Source of the DNA: Herpetosiphon llansteffanensis
GTDB taxonomy: Bacteria; Chloroflexota; Chloroflexia; Chloroflexales; Herpetosiphonaceae
NCBI RefSeq assembly: GCF_003205875.1
Contig: NZ_PUBZ01000090.1
Span: 1 to 64,000 of the forward strand
Direction of reading: 5' to 3'
DNA: 64,000 bases
The first letter of the stretch is position 1. Each line of letters starts with the position of its first letter. The notes below the pieces were generated by a model that was not told the origin of the DNA, made no database searches, and worked only from the letters and a program-made list of their open reading frames with translations. A program made the translations under genes and the position numbers. Below, in pieces: positions 44,707 to 54,010 of the stretch.

Positions 44707-46344
44707 TTAGCCCTCAAAACGTAAGTGCGTCTGCCCAACTTCGATCACATCGCCAGGCCGAACCAATTGGCGGCCTTGAACCGGAATGCCGTTGATTTTC
44801 GTGCCATGGCTGCTGCCAGCATCTTCAATTTCAATGCCACGCGGATCGCGATAGAGAATCGTATGGCGACGCGAAACTGTACTATCGCCACTAATTGCTA
44901 TCGCTAAGCCAGCTTCGCGGCCAATAAACACTTGATTGTCGCGCAGCAAATAGAACTTGTTCAATTCGGCTCCCCGCACAACCGTCAATTTGCCCCATGC
45001 TGGCCCACCAGCGGCTGGTGCTGCGCTTGGCGGCGCATAGCTCTGGCTCAATGGTGGCGTTGATCCTACGATCGGTTGCGAGGCAAGGTTGCGTTGATCG
45101 TACATTGGTTGTTGCATTGCTTGATCATACTGAATTGGCGGCGGTGGCGCGAACCCGCCAGCAGGAATTGCTCTTGGGCGCGAGTTTTGCTTGCGACGGC
45201 GCACCAAGAACACCGTCAAGCCACCCAACACCACCAACATGACGGCGCTAAAACCAAGCAAGCGAATCAGGTTGGATTTGCCTTCGGGGCCACCAACTGC
45301 TGCAGCACTGCCCTTAATTGGCCCACCAAGCGCGTTACAAGCATTAATGCGGCCTGTACCAAGGTTGCTTGGCTCGAAATAGGTGACTGGGCCATAGCGC
45401 TTAATTGGATTTTGCGCTGAAATATCATCGGCGGTTTTTTCAATTTCGGCCCGCACTTGGTCGGCGTTCCAATCGGGGTGCTGAGCAAAGAGCAATGCAG
45501 CCAAACCTGCAACGACTGGCGTGGCCTGCGATGTGCCGCTCATTTGATCGTAGTTTTTGTTGAAGCGTTCTTCGGCGGGCAAATCTCTGGTCATGTAGAC
45601 ATCGTAGGTCGGCATGGTCGAGTAGATGCCTGCGCCTGGAGCAGAAACCGAAATCCAATTGCCATAATTCGAGAAATCGGTTTTGCGATCTTCGGGGTCG
45701 GTTGCGGCCACGACCATCGCAAATTCTTCGACTCCAAAGGCAAAGTTGGGCAATGGCACAAACGAATTCCCAGCAGCGATAATTACCAGCACGCCAGCAG
45801 CATCAGCTTCTTGGATGGCGGCAACAATATCTTCGCTATCGAGCGGCAACATCGAGCCAAGGCTCATATTGATAATCTGGACATTTTTGCTGACTGCATA
45901 GCGAATGCCAGCAATAATATCTTGATTGCTGCCAGAACCATCGGCGGCCATCACCCGAATTGGCAAAATGCGCGTGCCACCGCCAGCAACCCCAGCAATC
46001 CCTTTGCTGTTGTTGATTGTGGCGGCGATAATGCCTGAAACGTGGGTTCCGTGGCCATTTTCATCAGATGGATCGTCATCGCCATCGACCGCATCAAAGC
46101 CGTCGGTGCGCAAAATATCGACCAAATCTGGGTGATTCATATCAACGCCAGAGTCGATCACGGCCACAGTCACATCGGAACTGCCCGTCAGATGCTCCCA
46201 TGCACAGGTTAGGCCAAGCTGGCGAATAACCCATTGTTTATTGGCATCGGGGTCGTTGGGTGGGCTTAGTAAGGGATTTTGGGCAGCGGCTGGGGTGCCG
46301 AACAGCAAAATCAAACAAAAAACAAGTGCAATGCGACGGCTCAT
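44707..46344 (-). CDS. Subtilisin-like (S8) protease fused through a membrane helix to an FHA domain
   Basis: Protein of 545 residues. A signal peptide (IALVFCLILLFGTPAAAQ) is followed by an S8 domain: Asp in VAVIDSGVD (64), His in NGHGTHVSG (98), and Ser in SGTSQATPVVAG (272). A helix at about 361-381 (LLGFSAVMLVVLGGLTVFLV) with RRRK after it puts the C-terminus in the cytoplasm. A Pro/Gln-rich linker leads to an FHA domain (VFIGREAG, STVSRRHTILY, DAGSSHGTKINGI, 465-545). FHA domains bind phosphothreonine, so the cytoplasmic end could be controlled by a Ser/Thr kinase while the protease acts outside. The start is ATG 46344 with AGGAGG 8 to 10 bases upstream. It diverges from a lipoprotein gene 47 bases away. 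Confidence 0.88.
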   Translation of the reverse strand: MSRRIALVFCLILLFGTPAAAQNPLLSPPNDPDANKQWVIRQLGLTCAWEHLTGSSDVTVAVIDSGVDMNHPDLVDILRTDGFDAVDGDDDPSDENGHGTHVSGIIAATINNSKGIAGVAGGGTRILPIRVMAADGSGSNQDIIAGIRYAVSKNVQIINMSLGSMLPLDSEDIVAAIQEADAAGVLVIIAAGNSFVPLPNFAFGVEEFAMVVAATDPEDRKTDFSNYGNWISVSAPGAGIYSTMPTYDVYMTRDLPAEERFNKNYDQMSGTSQATPVVAGLAALLFAQHPDWNADQVRAEIEKTADDISAQNPIKRYGPVTYFEPSNLGTGRINACNALGGPIKGSAAAVGGPEGKSNLIRLLGFSAVMLVVLGGLTVFLVRRRKQNSRPRAIPAGGFAPPPPIQYDQAMQQPMYDQRNLASQPIVGSTPPLSQSYAPPSAAPAAGGPAWGKLTVVRGAELNKFYLLRDNQVFIGREAGLAIAISGDSTVSRRHTILYRDPRGIEIEDAGSSHGTKINGIPVQGRQLVRPGDVIEVGQTHLRFEG

Positions 46345-46352
46345 GATATAAT
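46344..46352 (+). promoter_or_regulatory. Extended -10 promoter for the NTF2-like lipoprotein gene
   Basis: TGATATAAT on the plus strand, overlapping the start codon of the divergent protease gene. A start near 46359 gives a leader of about 33 bases with GGAGG before the ATG at 46392. Confidence 0.5.
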
Positions 46353-46391
46353 CGCCTCCTGACAAACACTCAGCACGCTGGAGGATTCCCC

Positions 46392-46802
46392 ATGCGTTTC
46401 AAACAGTTGCTTATAGGCTGCCTTTTGCTAACACTCACAGCCTGTGGTGGCGATGATACCGCACCCGTCAACCAAGTCAAGGCATTTGTTGCAGCAACTG
46501 AAGAACGGAATGTTGATCGGATGGTCGCATTGATGGTGCCCGAGATGCGGCGTGATGCTGGTTGGCAGCTACGACAGGTCATGCCACGAATCAAATCAAT
46601 CGATTATCAAAATGATCAATATACGCTCGAAAAGATCGAAGATGGCCGCGCCTATGTCCAAATTAATGGTACGTTGGTTGGGCAGATGGACGATGGTGCA
46701 TCGATTAATTATCCCGCCAACCAATTGGTCGAGCTTGTTGAGCAAGATGATGGCACGTGGCTGGTCGCGAATAGTGGCTTTGAAGTGCCCAATCAACCCT
46801 AA
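46392..46802 (+). CDS. Small lipoprotein, NTF2-like fold likely
   Basis: Protein of 136 residues with a lipoprotein signal (LLIGCLLLTLTACGG, lipobox LTAC). The mature part begins VNQVKAFVAATEERNVDRMVALMVPEMRR, a helix pattern seen in NTF2-like proteins such as DUF4878, and then a beta-sheet region (YTLEKIEDGRAYVQINGTLVGQ) ending DGTWLVANSG. No catalytic residues stand out. Its function is unknown; it shares a 47-base promoter region with the protease-FHA gene. A hairpin terminator follows. Confidence 0.72.
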   Translation: MRFKQLLIGCLLLTLTACGGDDTAPVNQVKAFVAATEERNVDRMVALMVPEMRRDAGWQLRQVMPRIKSIDYQNDQYTLEKIEDGRAYVQINGTLVGQMDDGASINYPANQLVELVEQDDGTWLVANSGFEVPNQP

Positions 46803-46815
46803 ATTGAAAACATAG

Positions 46816-46839
46816 CGAGCGCTGAAACTTCAGCGCTCG
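46816..46839. terminator. Bidirectional terminator after the lipoprotein gene
   Basis: A perfect 10-bp stem (cgagcgctga / tcagcgctcg) with loop aact, followed by TTTGGTTT, 14 bases past the lipoprotein stop and 7 before the end of the convergent phosphoesterase gene. Confidence 0.82.
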
Positions 46840-46845
46840 TTTGGT

Positions 46846-47712
46846 TTAGGCGTTTGGTTCAACAATTTCGAGCACCGCTTCGTTCAATGGCAAGGCATAC
46901 ACGCCTGCCGAGCGCCGTGGAAATTGGTGTTGGCTAACGGGCAAGAAACGCGCTGCATCTTCCAAATATAAATATTGGGTAATAACGGTGCGCATCTGCT
47001 CGATTTCTAGCACGTTGAAGGCGTTTTTACCGCGATACCAGCGCCGCCCGCGCCGCGATGTGGCTGTGCCTGCTTGCACAATCACCGTGCCTTGGCGCAA
47101 ATCGGGATCGAATTCCAGCGTGTTGCCGATGTACGAGGCATGGGTATGGCCACATAACACCAGCTCAACATTGCTGCGATCAAAGGTTTTGAGCGCCGCC
47201 GCTGCGTTCTGAATCACATCGCGGGTTTCGCCTGGCGGCATAACCGGATGATGATGCATCACCACGATTTTACATAAGCTATCAGGGTAGCGCGCCAAGG
47301 TACGATCAAGCTCAATCAATTGTTGGTCGGTCAGCTTGCCACCATCGACTGTGAACGAGCGAGTGGTATTGACCCCAACTGCCACAAAATCCTCATTGCC
47401 CCAAACTGGCTCCAAAATTGGCGAGATATATTTTTTGTAGTAATAATTGGGCCGTAGCATGCGATAGAGTGCGTTATAGAGCGGCACATCGTGATTGCCC
47501 ATCACCGCAATTGTTGGTTGGGGCAATTGAGCGATAAAATCGCGAACAGTCAGCCATTGGCTTTTAATATCGGCCCGTTGCACAAAATCGCCAGATAATA
47601 CCGTTAACGTTGGCTTGATTTGCCAAGCAGCCTCAAGAATTTGTTTGGCTTTTTCGGGGTTGAACGGCGGGCCTGCGTGCAAATCGGAAAGGTGTAGAAT
47701 GCGCGATGCCAT
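46846..47712 (-). CDS. Calcineurin-like metallophosphoesterase
   Basis: Soluble phosphoesterase of 288 residues. The dinuclear metal site is seen as LHLSDLHAGP, SGDFVQRA, VMGNHDVPLY, MHHHPVM and CGHTHASY, all in the standard order. Class III cyclic-nucleotide phosphodiesterases and other family III enzymes share this pattern; which substrate is used is not clear. The ATG overlaps the stop of a 51-residue upstream gene (TAATG), so the two are translationally coupled. Confidence 0.86.
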   Translation of the reverse strand: MASRILHLSDLHAGPPFNPEKAKQILEAAWQIKPTLTVLSGDFVQRADIKSQWLTVRDFIAQLPQPTIAVMGNHDVPLYNALYRMLRPNYYYKKYISPILEPVWGNEDFVAVGVNTTRSFTVDGGKLTDQQLIELDRTLARYPDSLCKIVVMHHHPVMPPGETRDVIQNAAAALKTFDRSNVELVLCGHTHASYIGNTLEFDPDLRQGTVIVQAGTATSRRGRRWYRGKNAFNVLEIEQMRTVITQYLYLEDAARFLPVSQHQFPRRSAGVYALPLNEAVLEIVEPNA

Positions 47713-47867
47713 TAAGCAGCTTCCTCGCCTTCGCTGACTGGTGTGGCTGCTGGTTTGGCTTGGGCCAAAGGCTTACCGCGTGCGGCCTGGGTTAATTGAT
47801 AGGCTACCGCCACTACTCCTGCAAGCATTATCACGAGCATGGTTAATTTGATCAGCAAAAGCAGCAT
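47712..47867 (-). CDS. Small membrane protein (51 aa) coupled to the phosphoesterase
   Basis: This short reading frame encodes one transmembrane helix (LLLLIKLTMLVIMLAGVVAVAY) and a tail rich in Ala, Lys, Glu and Pro (AQAKPAATPVSEGEEAA). It is supported by GAGGTGG six bases upstream of ATG 47867, an extended -10 (TGGTACAAT) at 47911-47903 and a TAATG overlap with the phosphoesterase start. No family is recognised. It could anchor or localise the phosphoesterase at the membrane; that is inference. Confidence 0.7.
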   Translation of the reverse strand: MLLLLIKLTMLVIMLAGVVAVAYQLTQAARGKPLAQAKPAATPVSEGEEAA

Positions 47868-47902
47868 ATCCACCTCAAGTTGTATAGAAAGAATTCGCGC
47901 TT

Positions 47903-47911
47903 ATTGTACCA
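47903..47911 (-). promoter_or_regulatory. Extended -10 promoter for the small membrane protein/phosphoesterase unit
   Basis: The minus strand reads TGGTACAAT, 36 bases upstream of ATG 47867, in the same CCATGGTACAATA context as at 23510. No clear -35 box. Confidence 0.5.
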
Positions 47912-47947
47912 TGGTGACGTTTCATTGCTACCTGTGGAGATAGCCCA

Positions 47948-48493
47948 ATGCTGATTGCAACTGAACGTGGCGAGATAACCCTGCGCCCTGCCCAAACCGA
48001 GGATTGGCCAGAATTCAAGCGTTTGCGCTTGCTGGCACTGCAACAACACCCCAGCTTTTTTGGCTCGGATTACGCTGAAAGTGCTGCCCAGCCTGATAAA
48101 CATTGGCAAAAACGCATTGCCAATCTGAACCCTGCTAGCCAGCAAATTTTTGTGGCGCTGCATGAAGCGCAGCTTGTGGCAACGGTTGGCATTCGGCGCG
48201 AGAGTGGAGTCAAATCGAGCCATCAAGCAACCATTTGGGGCGTGTATACCGACCCTGCGTGGCGTGGCTATGGCCTCAGCCGCCAGCTTTTTGCCATGGC
48301 CGAAGCTTGGGCTTGGCAACAATCAGTGGCAATTATTCGCCTGATGGTTCATGTGGCCAATACCAGCGCGATTCAGCTTTATACCCGCTGTGGCTATAGT
48401 GTCTATGGGGTCGAGGCAATGGCCATTTATTACGATGGCGTGTATCACGATGAGTTGTTGATGGCGAAGAAGCATGCAGAACATAGAGCATAA
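47948..48493 (+). CDS. GNAT-family N-acetyltransferase
   Basis: Protein of 181 residues with a GCN5-related acetyltransferase fold. The N-terminus ITLRPAQTEDWPEFKRLRLLAL is typical. Motif A, which holds the acetyl-CoA pyrophosphate, is VYTDPAWRGYGLSRQLFAMAE, and the later MVHVANTSAIQLYTRCGYSVYGVE is motif B. The acceptor substrate is unknown. It lies divergent from the small membrane protein gene, and the sequence to the next gene is a repeat element. Confidence 0.85.
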   Translation: MLIATERGEITLRPAQTEDWPEFKRLRLLALQQHPSFFGSDYAESAAQPDKHWQKRIANLNPASQQIFVALHEAQLVATVGIRRESGVKSSHQATIWGVYTDPAWRGYGLSRQLFAMAEAWAWQQSVAIIRLMVHVANTSAIQLYTRCGYSVYGVEAMAIYYDGVYHDELLMAKKHAEHRA

Positions 48494-48540
48494 ACTCAAA
48501 AGGCAAAAGTCAGAAGTCAAAAAGAACCGAGAGCAACGAT
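48490..48540. repeat. Short mosaic repeat remnant
   Basis: This has 'agaacatagagcataaact' and 'aaaggcaaaagtcagaagtc' modules of the same kind as in the larger blocks, directly at the end of the acetyltransferase gene. The stop codon lies within the repeat, so the repeat may have set the protein end. Confidence 0.55.
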
Positions 48541-48574
48541 CTAATGGTTCATTGGATTGGCAATGAGGAGCATG

Positions 48575-48707
48575 CCCTCACCCCAACCCCGCTCCCATCC
48601 GCTGGGAGAAGGGCTTTAACCCGCTGGTTCTTGCGTCATTTGTCGGTGAAAACGGTGCTCCCCCTCGCTCGCGTCCAGTGGGAGAGGGGGCTGGGGGGTG
48701 AGGGAAC
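48575..48707. repeat. GC-rich inverted-repeat element, copy A
   Basis: A unit of about 133 bases whose ends are imperfect inverted repeats (ccctcaccccaacccc ... ggggctggggggtgaggg). Inside are two further stems (ctccca/tgggag and ccccctc/gaggggg). It matches the copy at 54678-54809 along its length, including the non-palindromic middle (ggctttaacccgctggttct versus ggctttcaccccgtggtttt). It sits between convergent genes. Confidence 0.78.
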
Positions 48708-48734
48708 GCTCAACCTGTCGCTGAGCTTAACATC

Positions 48735-49934
<1,200 letters not shown>

Positions 49935-50642
49935 TCAAACGAGTGGCAATTGCAATCCGCCATTGTGCGCTTTATCTTTGGAAAGTTGGTCGGCATAGCG
50001 CGTGGTTTCGGGTAAACGGTATTTGGTTGTGCAACGCAACACCACATCAACCGCCGTGGTAATGCTTACTCGGTGGCCTGGCGAGATGTAAAGTGGCTTG
50101 GTACCAGCCCGCGTGCGCACGACGGCCCCAATTTCTTCGCCAGCATCAAAGACGGGAACCCACGCCCCTTGTTCATCTGGCACTGGCGCGTGTTTGCCAC
50201 ACAAATAACTTTTGCCCACGCCAATTGTCGGCAGATCGGTCAAAATGCCTAAGTGGGCGGCAATGCCAAAGCGGCGGGGGTGCATAATGCCCATGCCATC
50301 ACACAGCAGCATATCGGGCAAATCTTGCAATTGCTCCAAGGCCGCCAAAACGGCGGGAATTTCGCGAAACGAGAGCAAGCCTGGAATATAAGGAAAGCTG
50401 GTTGGGCGACGCACCAAGGTTTTTTCGATGGGCTGGAGCGCTGGAAAATTTAAAGTCACGATTGCTGCCCGGGTGGTTGCGCCATCATCTTCAAACGCTG
50501 CATCAACGCCGGCAACGGTTTGCAATGGCTGTGCAAAATCATCAACGATCCGCACTTGGTCACGCAGTTGCATTTGTAGATCAATCGCTTGCTCAGGAGT
50601 TAAATCCCAGCTATGGATTTGGCTATTTGGAAACCGCTGCAT
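49935..50642 (-). CDS. nfi: Endonuclease V (deoxyinosine 3'-endonuclease)
   Basis: Protein of 235 residues that nicks DNA (or RNA) one base 3' to inosine. The catalytic acidic residues fall in VAGVDAAFEDDG and LLCDGMGIMHPRRFGIAAHLG, the family signature with one change (DGMG for DGQG). The wedge PYIPGLLSFRE and the late GVGKSYLCGKH and SPGHRVSITTAVDVV blocks are intact. It is the last gene of a four-gene minus-strand operon (52251-49935). Confidence 0.93.
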   Translation of the reverse strand: MQRFPNSQIHSWDLTPEQAIDLQMQLRDQVRIVDDFAQPLQTVAGVDAAFEDDGATTRAAIVTLNFPALQPIEKTLVRRPTSFPYIPGLLSFREIPAVLAALEQLQDLPDMLLCDGMGIMHPRRFGIAAHLGILTDLPTIGVGKSYLCGKHAPVPDEQGAWVPVFDAGEEIGAVVRTRAGTKPLYISPGHRVSITTAVDVVLRCTTKYRLPETTRYADQLSKDKAHNGGLQLPLV

Positions 50643-50656
50643 TATTCCTCCGCAAC

Positions 50657-51409
50657 TCAGCCATTGATTGACCGCCGCTCAGCTGCTCGATCAGTCAATA
50701 CATCGATCAATAATTCATCGTAATCGAGATGCTGGGCCAGCACAATCTGTGCATGGGCATGGCGTTCGCGGCCTGCCTGAATAAGTTCGGGCAAATCTTC
50801 GCGCACATGGCTGCCAAATTGAATAAAATAGGGCACGGCCACAATCTGCTCAAGCCCTTGCTCAATCAACGCATCAAGCGCATCAGGGATGCTCGGTTCG
50901 TTCAAATCCATAAAGCACACCTGCACTTTAGCCCAAGGCGTGGCCTGGCGCACGCGTTCGGCCACTGCCTGAATTGGCGCATTTGAGGCAGGCTGTGGGC
51001 TGCCATGGACTAAAATCAACAACCCTGCTTGATCGTATTCACGCGCTGGCCATGCTTGATCTGCACGTTTTTGCACTAATTGGGCCAAGGCTGGGTGCTC
51101 GCCAAACGCTGGAGCAAGATTAAACGCTACACTTGGATAGTGGCTGGCGATTTGCTCAACTTGTTGACGTAACGTGACCTGCACAAAATAGCCATCGATC
51201 AAAAAATAGGGTAGCACGCTAATTTCAGTTGCACCCTGCTCGACCAAACGAGCGGTCGCTTGAGCCAAATCCGGCTGGCTATAATTGAGAAAACCAGCCT
51301 CGGCTAAGGCGGCCACGCCCCGTTCGCGCAGCCGCGCCGCTAAACGCAACATGGTTGCACCAGAAGCTGCCAACAAGCTACCATGACCAATAATCAACAA
51401 TCCATGCAT
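50657..51409 (-). CDS. Sirohydrochlorin chelatase (CbiX-type)
   Basis: Protein of 250 residues with two CbiX half-domains. The first begins LLIIGHGSLLAASGATM, the second LLILVHGSPQPASNAP, each with the metal-binding/catalytic histidine, and each has the 'VLPYFLIDGYFV / AVPYFIQFGSHVREDLPELI' pattern with a second histidine in the latter. The enzyme inserts Co or Fe into sirohydrochlorin. No other tetrapyrrole gene is nearby. It lies 14 bases upstream of nfi. Confidence 0.85.
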   Translation of the reverse strand: MHGLLIIGHGSLLAASGATMLRLAARLRERGVAALAEAGFLNYSQPDLAQATARLVEQGATEISVLPYFLIDGYFVQVTLRQQVEQIASHYPSVAFNLAPAFGEHPALAQLVQKRADQAWPAREYDQAGLLILVHGSPQPASNAPIQAVAERVRQATPWAKVQVCFMDLNEPSIPDALDALIEQGLEQIVAVPYFIQFGSHVREDLPELIQAGRERHAHAQIVLAQHLDYDELLIDVLTDRAAERRSING

Positions 51410-51422
51410 TGCAGTGCTTTCA

Positions 51423-51923
51423 TTAATGTTGCAAATAATCGATCATATTTTTGGCGTTTGCTCGCCAGGTAGGGCTTGGCTCACGCTCAATACAAGCCTG
51501 AAAATCGGCCAAGGCCTCGGCAGGCAAATCCAAATCCATGTAGGCTTCGGCACGATAGCAATAGGCCATATAGCGATCAGGATGATTTTTAATCACCGCG
51601 CTAAAGTCATCGATTGCTGCCTGAACCGCGTTGGCTCGCAGCGCTAAACTCCAGCGCAAATCAAAAGGCTCCTCGTATTCCACGCTCCAATCCATGGCGT
51701 TAACATAGGCGGCGCGGGCGGTATCCCACTTGCCGTTGAGCATGGCGTTATCAGCTTGATCAATATAGATGAGCGAAACAGCGGTGCGCCCAAAATAAAG
51801 AACTGGGTAACACAAGGCCACAATCAAAAAGCCAAGCACAATCACCCAGCCCAAGGGCAAGCGATGATACCAACGTTTGCGGCTAGCGGGCAATGGCGAA
51901 AGCAGGCGTGATGGCGTGGACAT
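51423..51923 (-). CDS. TPR-like membrane protein
   Basis: Protein of 166 residues. One helix (LGWVIVLGFLIVALCYPVLYF, about 25-45) is followed by alpha-helical repeats: AVQAAIDDFSAVIKNHPDRYMAYCYRAEAYMDLDLPAEALADFQACIERE has the spacing and small/aromatic residues of a tetratricopeptide repeat pair. It is probably a membrane-tethered scaffold. Start ATG 51923 has AGGAG seven bases upstream; the two upstream ATGs lie inside or too near that site. It is 13 bases upstream of the chelatase gene. Confidence 0.68.
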   Translation of the reverse strand: MSTPSRLLSPLPASRKRWYHRLPLGWVIVLGFLIVALCYPVLYFGRTAVSLIYIDQADNAMLNGKWDTARAAYVNAMDWSVEYEEPFDLRWSLALRANAVQAAIDDFSAVIKNHPDRYMAYCYRAEAYMDLDLPAEALADFQACIEREPSPTWRANAKNMIDYLQH

Positions 51924-51948
51924 AGACATTCTCCTCAAGCGTGATCGA

Positions 51949-52251
51949 TTATTCGTTTAAATTAACTTGGCTAATAAAATGTTCTAAGTTGCCAAGTTTC
52001 ATATCGTTCAATAAGGCGCTTGGTAGCTCGATGACTCCAATTGCATGCTCATAGGCGGCGACATGCTTCAACAACATCAAGGCAAGCACCTTGGTATGTT
52101 GCGGACTCATCATTATGCGGGCTACTGGCTGCACGCTGGCCGTGTTATTGCGCACATCTTCGACACAGGCAAAATCGATGGTGAAATCGTAAGGGCTGCC
52201 GCTAATTTGCACCTGATTCGCATACGCAGCGCGTGAATGTTGATCGCTCAT
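51949..52251 (-). CDS. DUF3467 family protein
   Basis: Protein of 100 residues. The segments ANQVQISGSPYDFTIDFACVE, VQPVARIMMSPQHTKVLALML and a final LLKHVAAYEHAIGVIELP match the DUF3467 pattern, a small beta-rich bacterial protein of unknown role. Start ATG 52251 has AGGAG eight bases upstream. It is the first gene of the DUF3467-TPR-chelatase-nfi operon and diverges from the DNA methyltransferase-like gene. Confidence 0.75.
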   Translation of the reverse strand: MSDQHSRAAYANQVQISGSPYDFTIDFACVEDVRNNTASVQPVARIMMSPQHTKVLALMLLKHVAAYEHAIGVIELPSALLNDMKLGNLEHFISQVNLNE

Positions 52252-52310
52252 ATACAATTCTCCTTAACATAACTATTCTAAAACGATAATATCGAAGCCG
52301 ACTCGTTCAA

Positions 52311-52319
52311 TGCTACAAT
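52311..52319 (+). promoter_or_regulatory. Extended -10 promoter of the methyltransferase operon
   Basis: TGCTACAAT, 36 bases upstream of ATG 52355, drives the methyltransferase-SDR-hydrolase unit. Confidence 0.5.
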
Positions 52320-52354
52320 AGCGCCAGCCTGTGTCAGCGAAAGAAGGAGCCGCT

Positions 52355-53284
52355 ATGAGCGATTCAGAAGCGCAACAGCCGCACCGCCGCAACCAGTTAA
52401 ACGATTTGCTGGGCCGCGAATGGCTGTATGCAACGCGATCGATTGCGCTTACTGGTACGCCGCCAACGCCACTCAATGATTTAACGCCTGAAGAGTGGGC
52501 GGCATGGTCGGGGCCAGTTTTAGCGAGTGCCTACCCAACCCGTGGCTCCGCCTCAGCCGCGCATCACATTCGCAAAGCGCATCCATCGCCCAAACCACCA
52601 GCCTTGCTAAGCGAAATTATTCGGTTTTTTACCAAACCGAACGGCTGGGTGCTCGACCCTTTTGCCGGCGTTGGTGGAACCTTACTCGCCTGCGCGCAAA
52701 CCCAACGTCAAGCAATCGGCATCGAGTTATCGCAGCAGTATATTGAACTGTATGGCCAAGCAGCTGATGCCTTGAATTTGCCCCGCTTGCAAGTGTTGCA
52801 GGGCGATGCCCGCGAAGTGCTCAGCAACCCAAGCATCCAGCAACAGCAATTTGATTTGGTGTTGACCGACCCGCCCTATAGCTCGATGCTCAGTCGGGCG
52901 CGCACTGGTCAGCGCCGCAAACATGGCAATGCTGCTGCCACGCCCTTCACCGACGATCCCGCCGATTTGGGCAATGTGGATTACCCAACTTTTCTGCGCG
53001 AACTCACCAAAATTGTGGCGCAAAGCTTGCAACCATTGCGGGTTGGCGGCCATTTGGTCTTATTTGTCAAAGACCTGCAACCAACTCCTGAGCATCATAA
53101 CATGCTCCATGCCGATATTGTGTCAGCGTTGTATCAGTTATCGCAACTGCGTTATCGCGGCTATCGCATTTGGTACGATCAAAGTGCAATGTTGTATCCG
53201 TTTGGCTATCCTTATAGTTTTGTTGCCAATCAGGTGCATCAATTTTTGTTGATTTTTCAGAAGCAGGCCGAGGAGAATCTATGA
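52355..53284 (+). CDS. DNA methyltransferase-like protein (N6-adenine/N4-cytosine type), orphan
   Basis: Protein of 309 residues. The SAM-binding motif is LDPFAGVGGTLLACAQ (about 110-125) with AIGIELSQQYIELY after it, and the catalytic motif DPPYSS in LVLTDPPYSSMLS identifies an amino-methyltransferase. The order SAM motif before DPPY differs from the common beta-class (DPPY first). The segment HPSPKPPALLSEIIRFFTKPNG precedes the SAM motif, as in COG0863 proteins. No restriction enzyme gene is present, so it is either an orphan DNA methylase or an RNA methylase of similar fold. Start ATG 52355 has AGGAG. Its stop overlaps the next start (ATGA). Confidence 0.78.
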   Translation: MSDSEAQQPHRRNQLNDLLGREWLYATRSIALTGTPPTPLNDLTPEEWAAWSGPVLASAYPTRGSASAAHHIRKAHPSPKPPALLSEIIRFFTKPNGWVLDPFAGVGGTLLACAQTQRQAIGIELSQQYIELYGQAADALNLPRLQVLQGDAREVLSNPSIQQQQFDLVLTDPPYSSMLSRARTGQRRKHGNAAATPFTDDPADLGNVDYPTFLRELTKIVAQSLQPLRVGGHLVLFVKDLQPTPEHHNMLHADIVSALYQLSQLRYRGYRIWYDQSAMLYPFGYPYSFVANQVHQFLLIFQKQAEENL

Positions 53285-53994
53285 GCAATGGTTGGGCAAT
53301 CGTCACTGGCGGCGCACGCCGCTTGGGCAAATCTATCGCCTTGGAATTAGCCAACGCAGGCTACGATTTAATTATTCACTACAATTCCTCGCACGCTGAG
53401 GCCGAGCAAACTTGTGCTGAAATTCGGGCGCTTGGGCGTGAAGCATGGGCCTATAGCGCCGATCTGCGCGATGTTGCAGCGATTGAAGCCATGTTTGCAG
53501 CAATTGAAACCCGTTGTGGTACGTTGGCCGTGTTGGTCAATAGTGCTGCCGATTTTCCGCGCACCCCCGTTGGCAACGTGAGTATCGAAGAATGGGATTC
53601 GTTGATAGCGATTAATCAGCGCGCGCCATTTTTCTGCGCCCAAGCAGCCGCCAAATTGATGCCAGCGCATGGCGTGATTGTGAGTATTACCGATGTTGGC
53701 GGCGAAGTGCCATGGCCCAGCTTTGTGCCGTATGGCATGACCAAAGCAGCGATTATTATGATGACGCGTGGATTGGCCTTGGCGCTGGCTCCCAAAATTC
53801 GGGTTGGCGCGGTCGGGCCGGGCGTGGCACTCTTGCCCGATGGTTGGCAAGAAGATAGCAATGCGCTTAACAAAATTCCACTTAAACGGCTTGGCGTGCC
53901 CGAAGATATTGCCAAAGCCGTGCGATTTATCGTTGAAGCGCCCTATTTTACTGGTGAAACGATCTTTGTTGATGGTGGTCGTCGGTGGGCCTAA
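53281..53994 (+). CDS. SDR-family oxidoreductase (pteridine reductase-like)
   Basis: Rossmann-fold short-chain dehydrogenase of 237 residues. The cofactor loop AIVTGGARRLGKSIALELA has an arginine pair suited to NADPH. LVNSAADF stands for the NNAG motif; the serine lies in GVIVSITDVGG, and the catalytic pair is in VPYGMTKAAI. The GARRLG loop and late PLKRLGVPEDIAKAVRFIVE resemble pteridine reductase/FabG relatives. It overlaps the methyltransferase gene by 4 bases and precedes an esterase by 16 bases, so all three are an operon. Confidence 0.87.
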   Translation: MSNGWAIVTGGARRLGKSIALELANAGYDLIIHYNSSHAEAEQTCAEIRALGREAWAYSADLRDVAAIEAMFAAIETRCGTLAVLVNSAADFPRTPVGNVSIEEWDSLIAINQRAPFFCAQAAAKLMPAHGVIVSITDVGGEVPWPSFVPYGMTKAAIIMMTRGLALALAPKIRVGAVGPGVALLPDGWQEDSNALNKIPLKRLGVPEDIAKAVRFIVEAPYFTGETIFVDGGRRWA

Positions 53995-54010
53995 GGAGTA
54001 ACGGAGCAGT

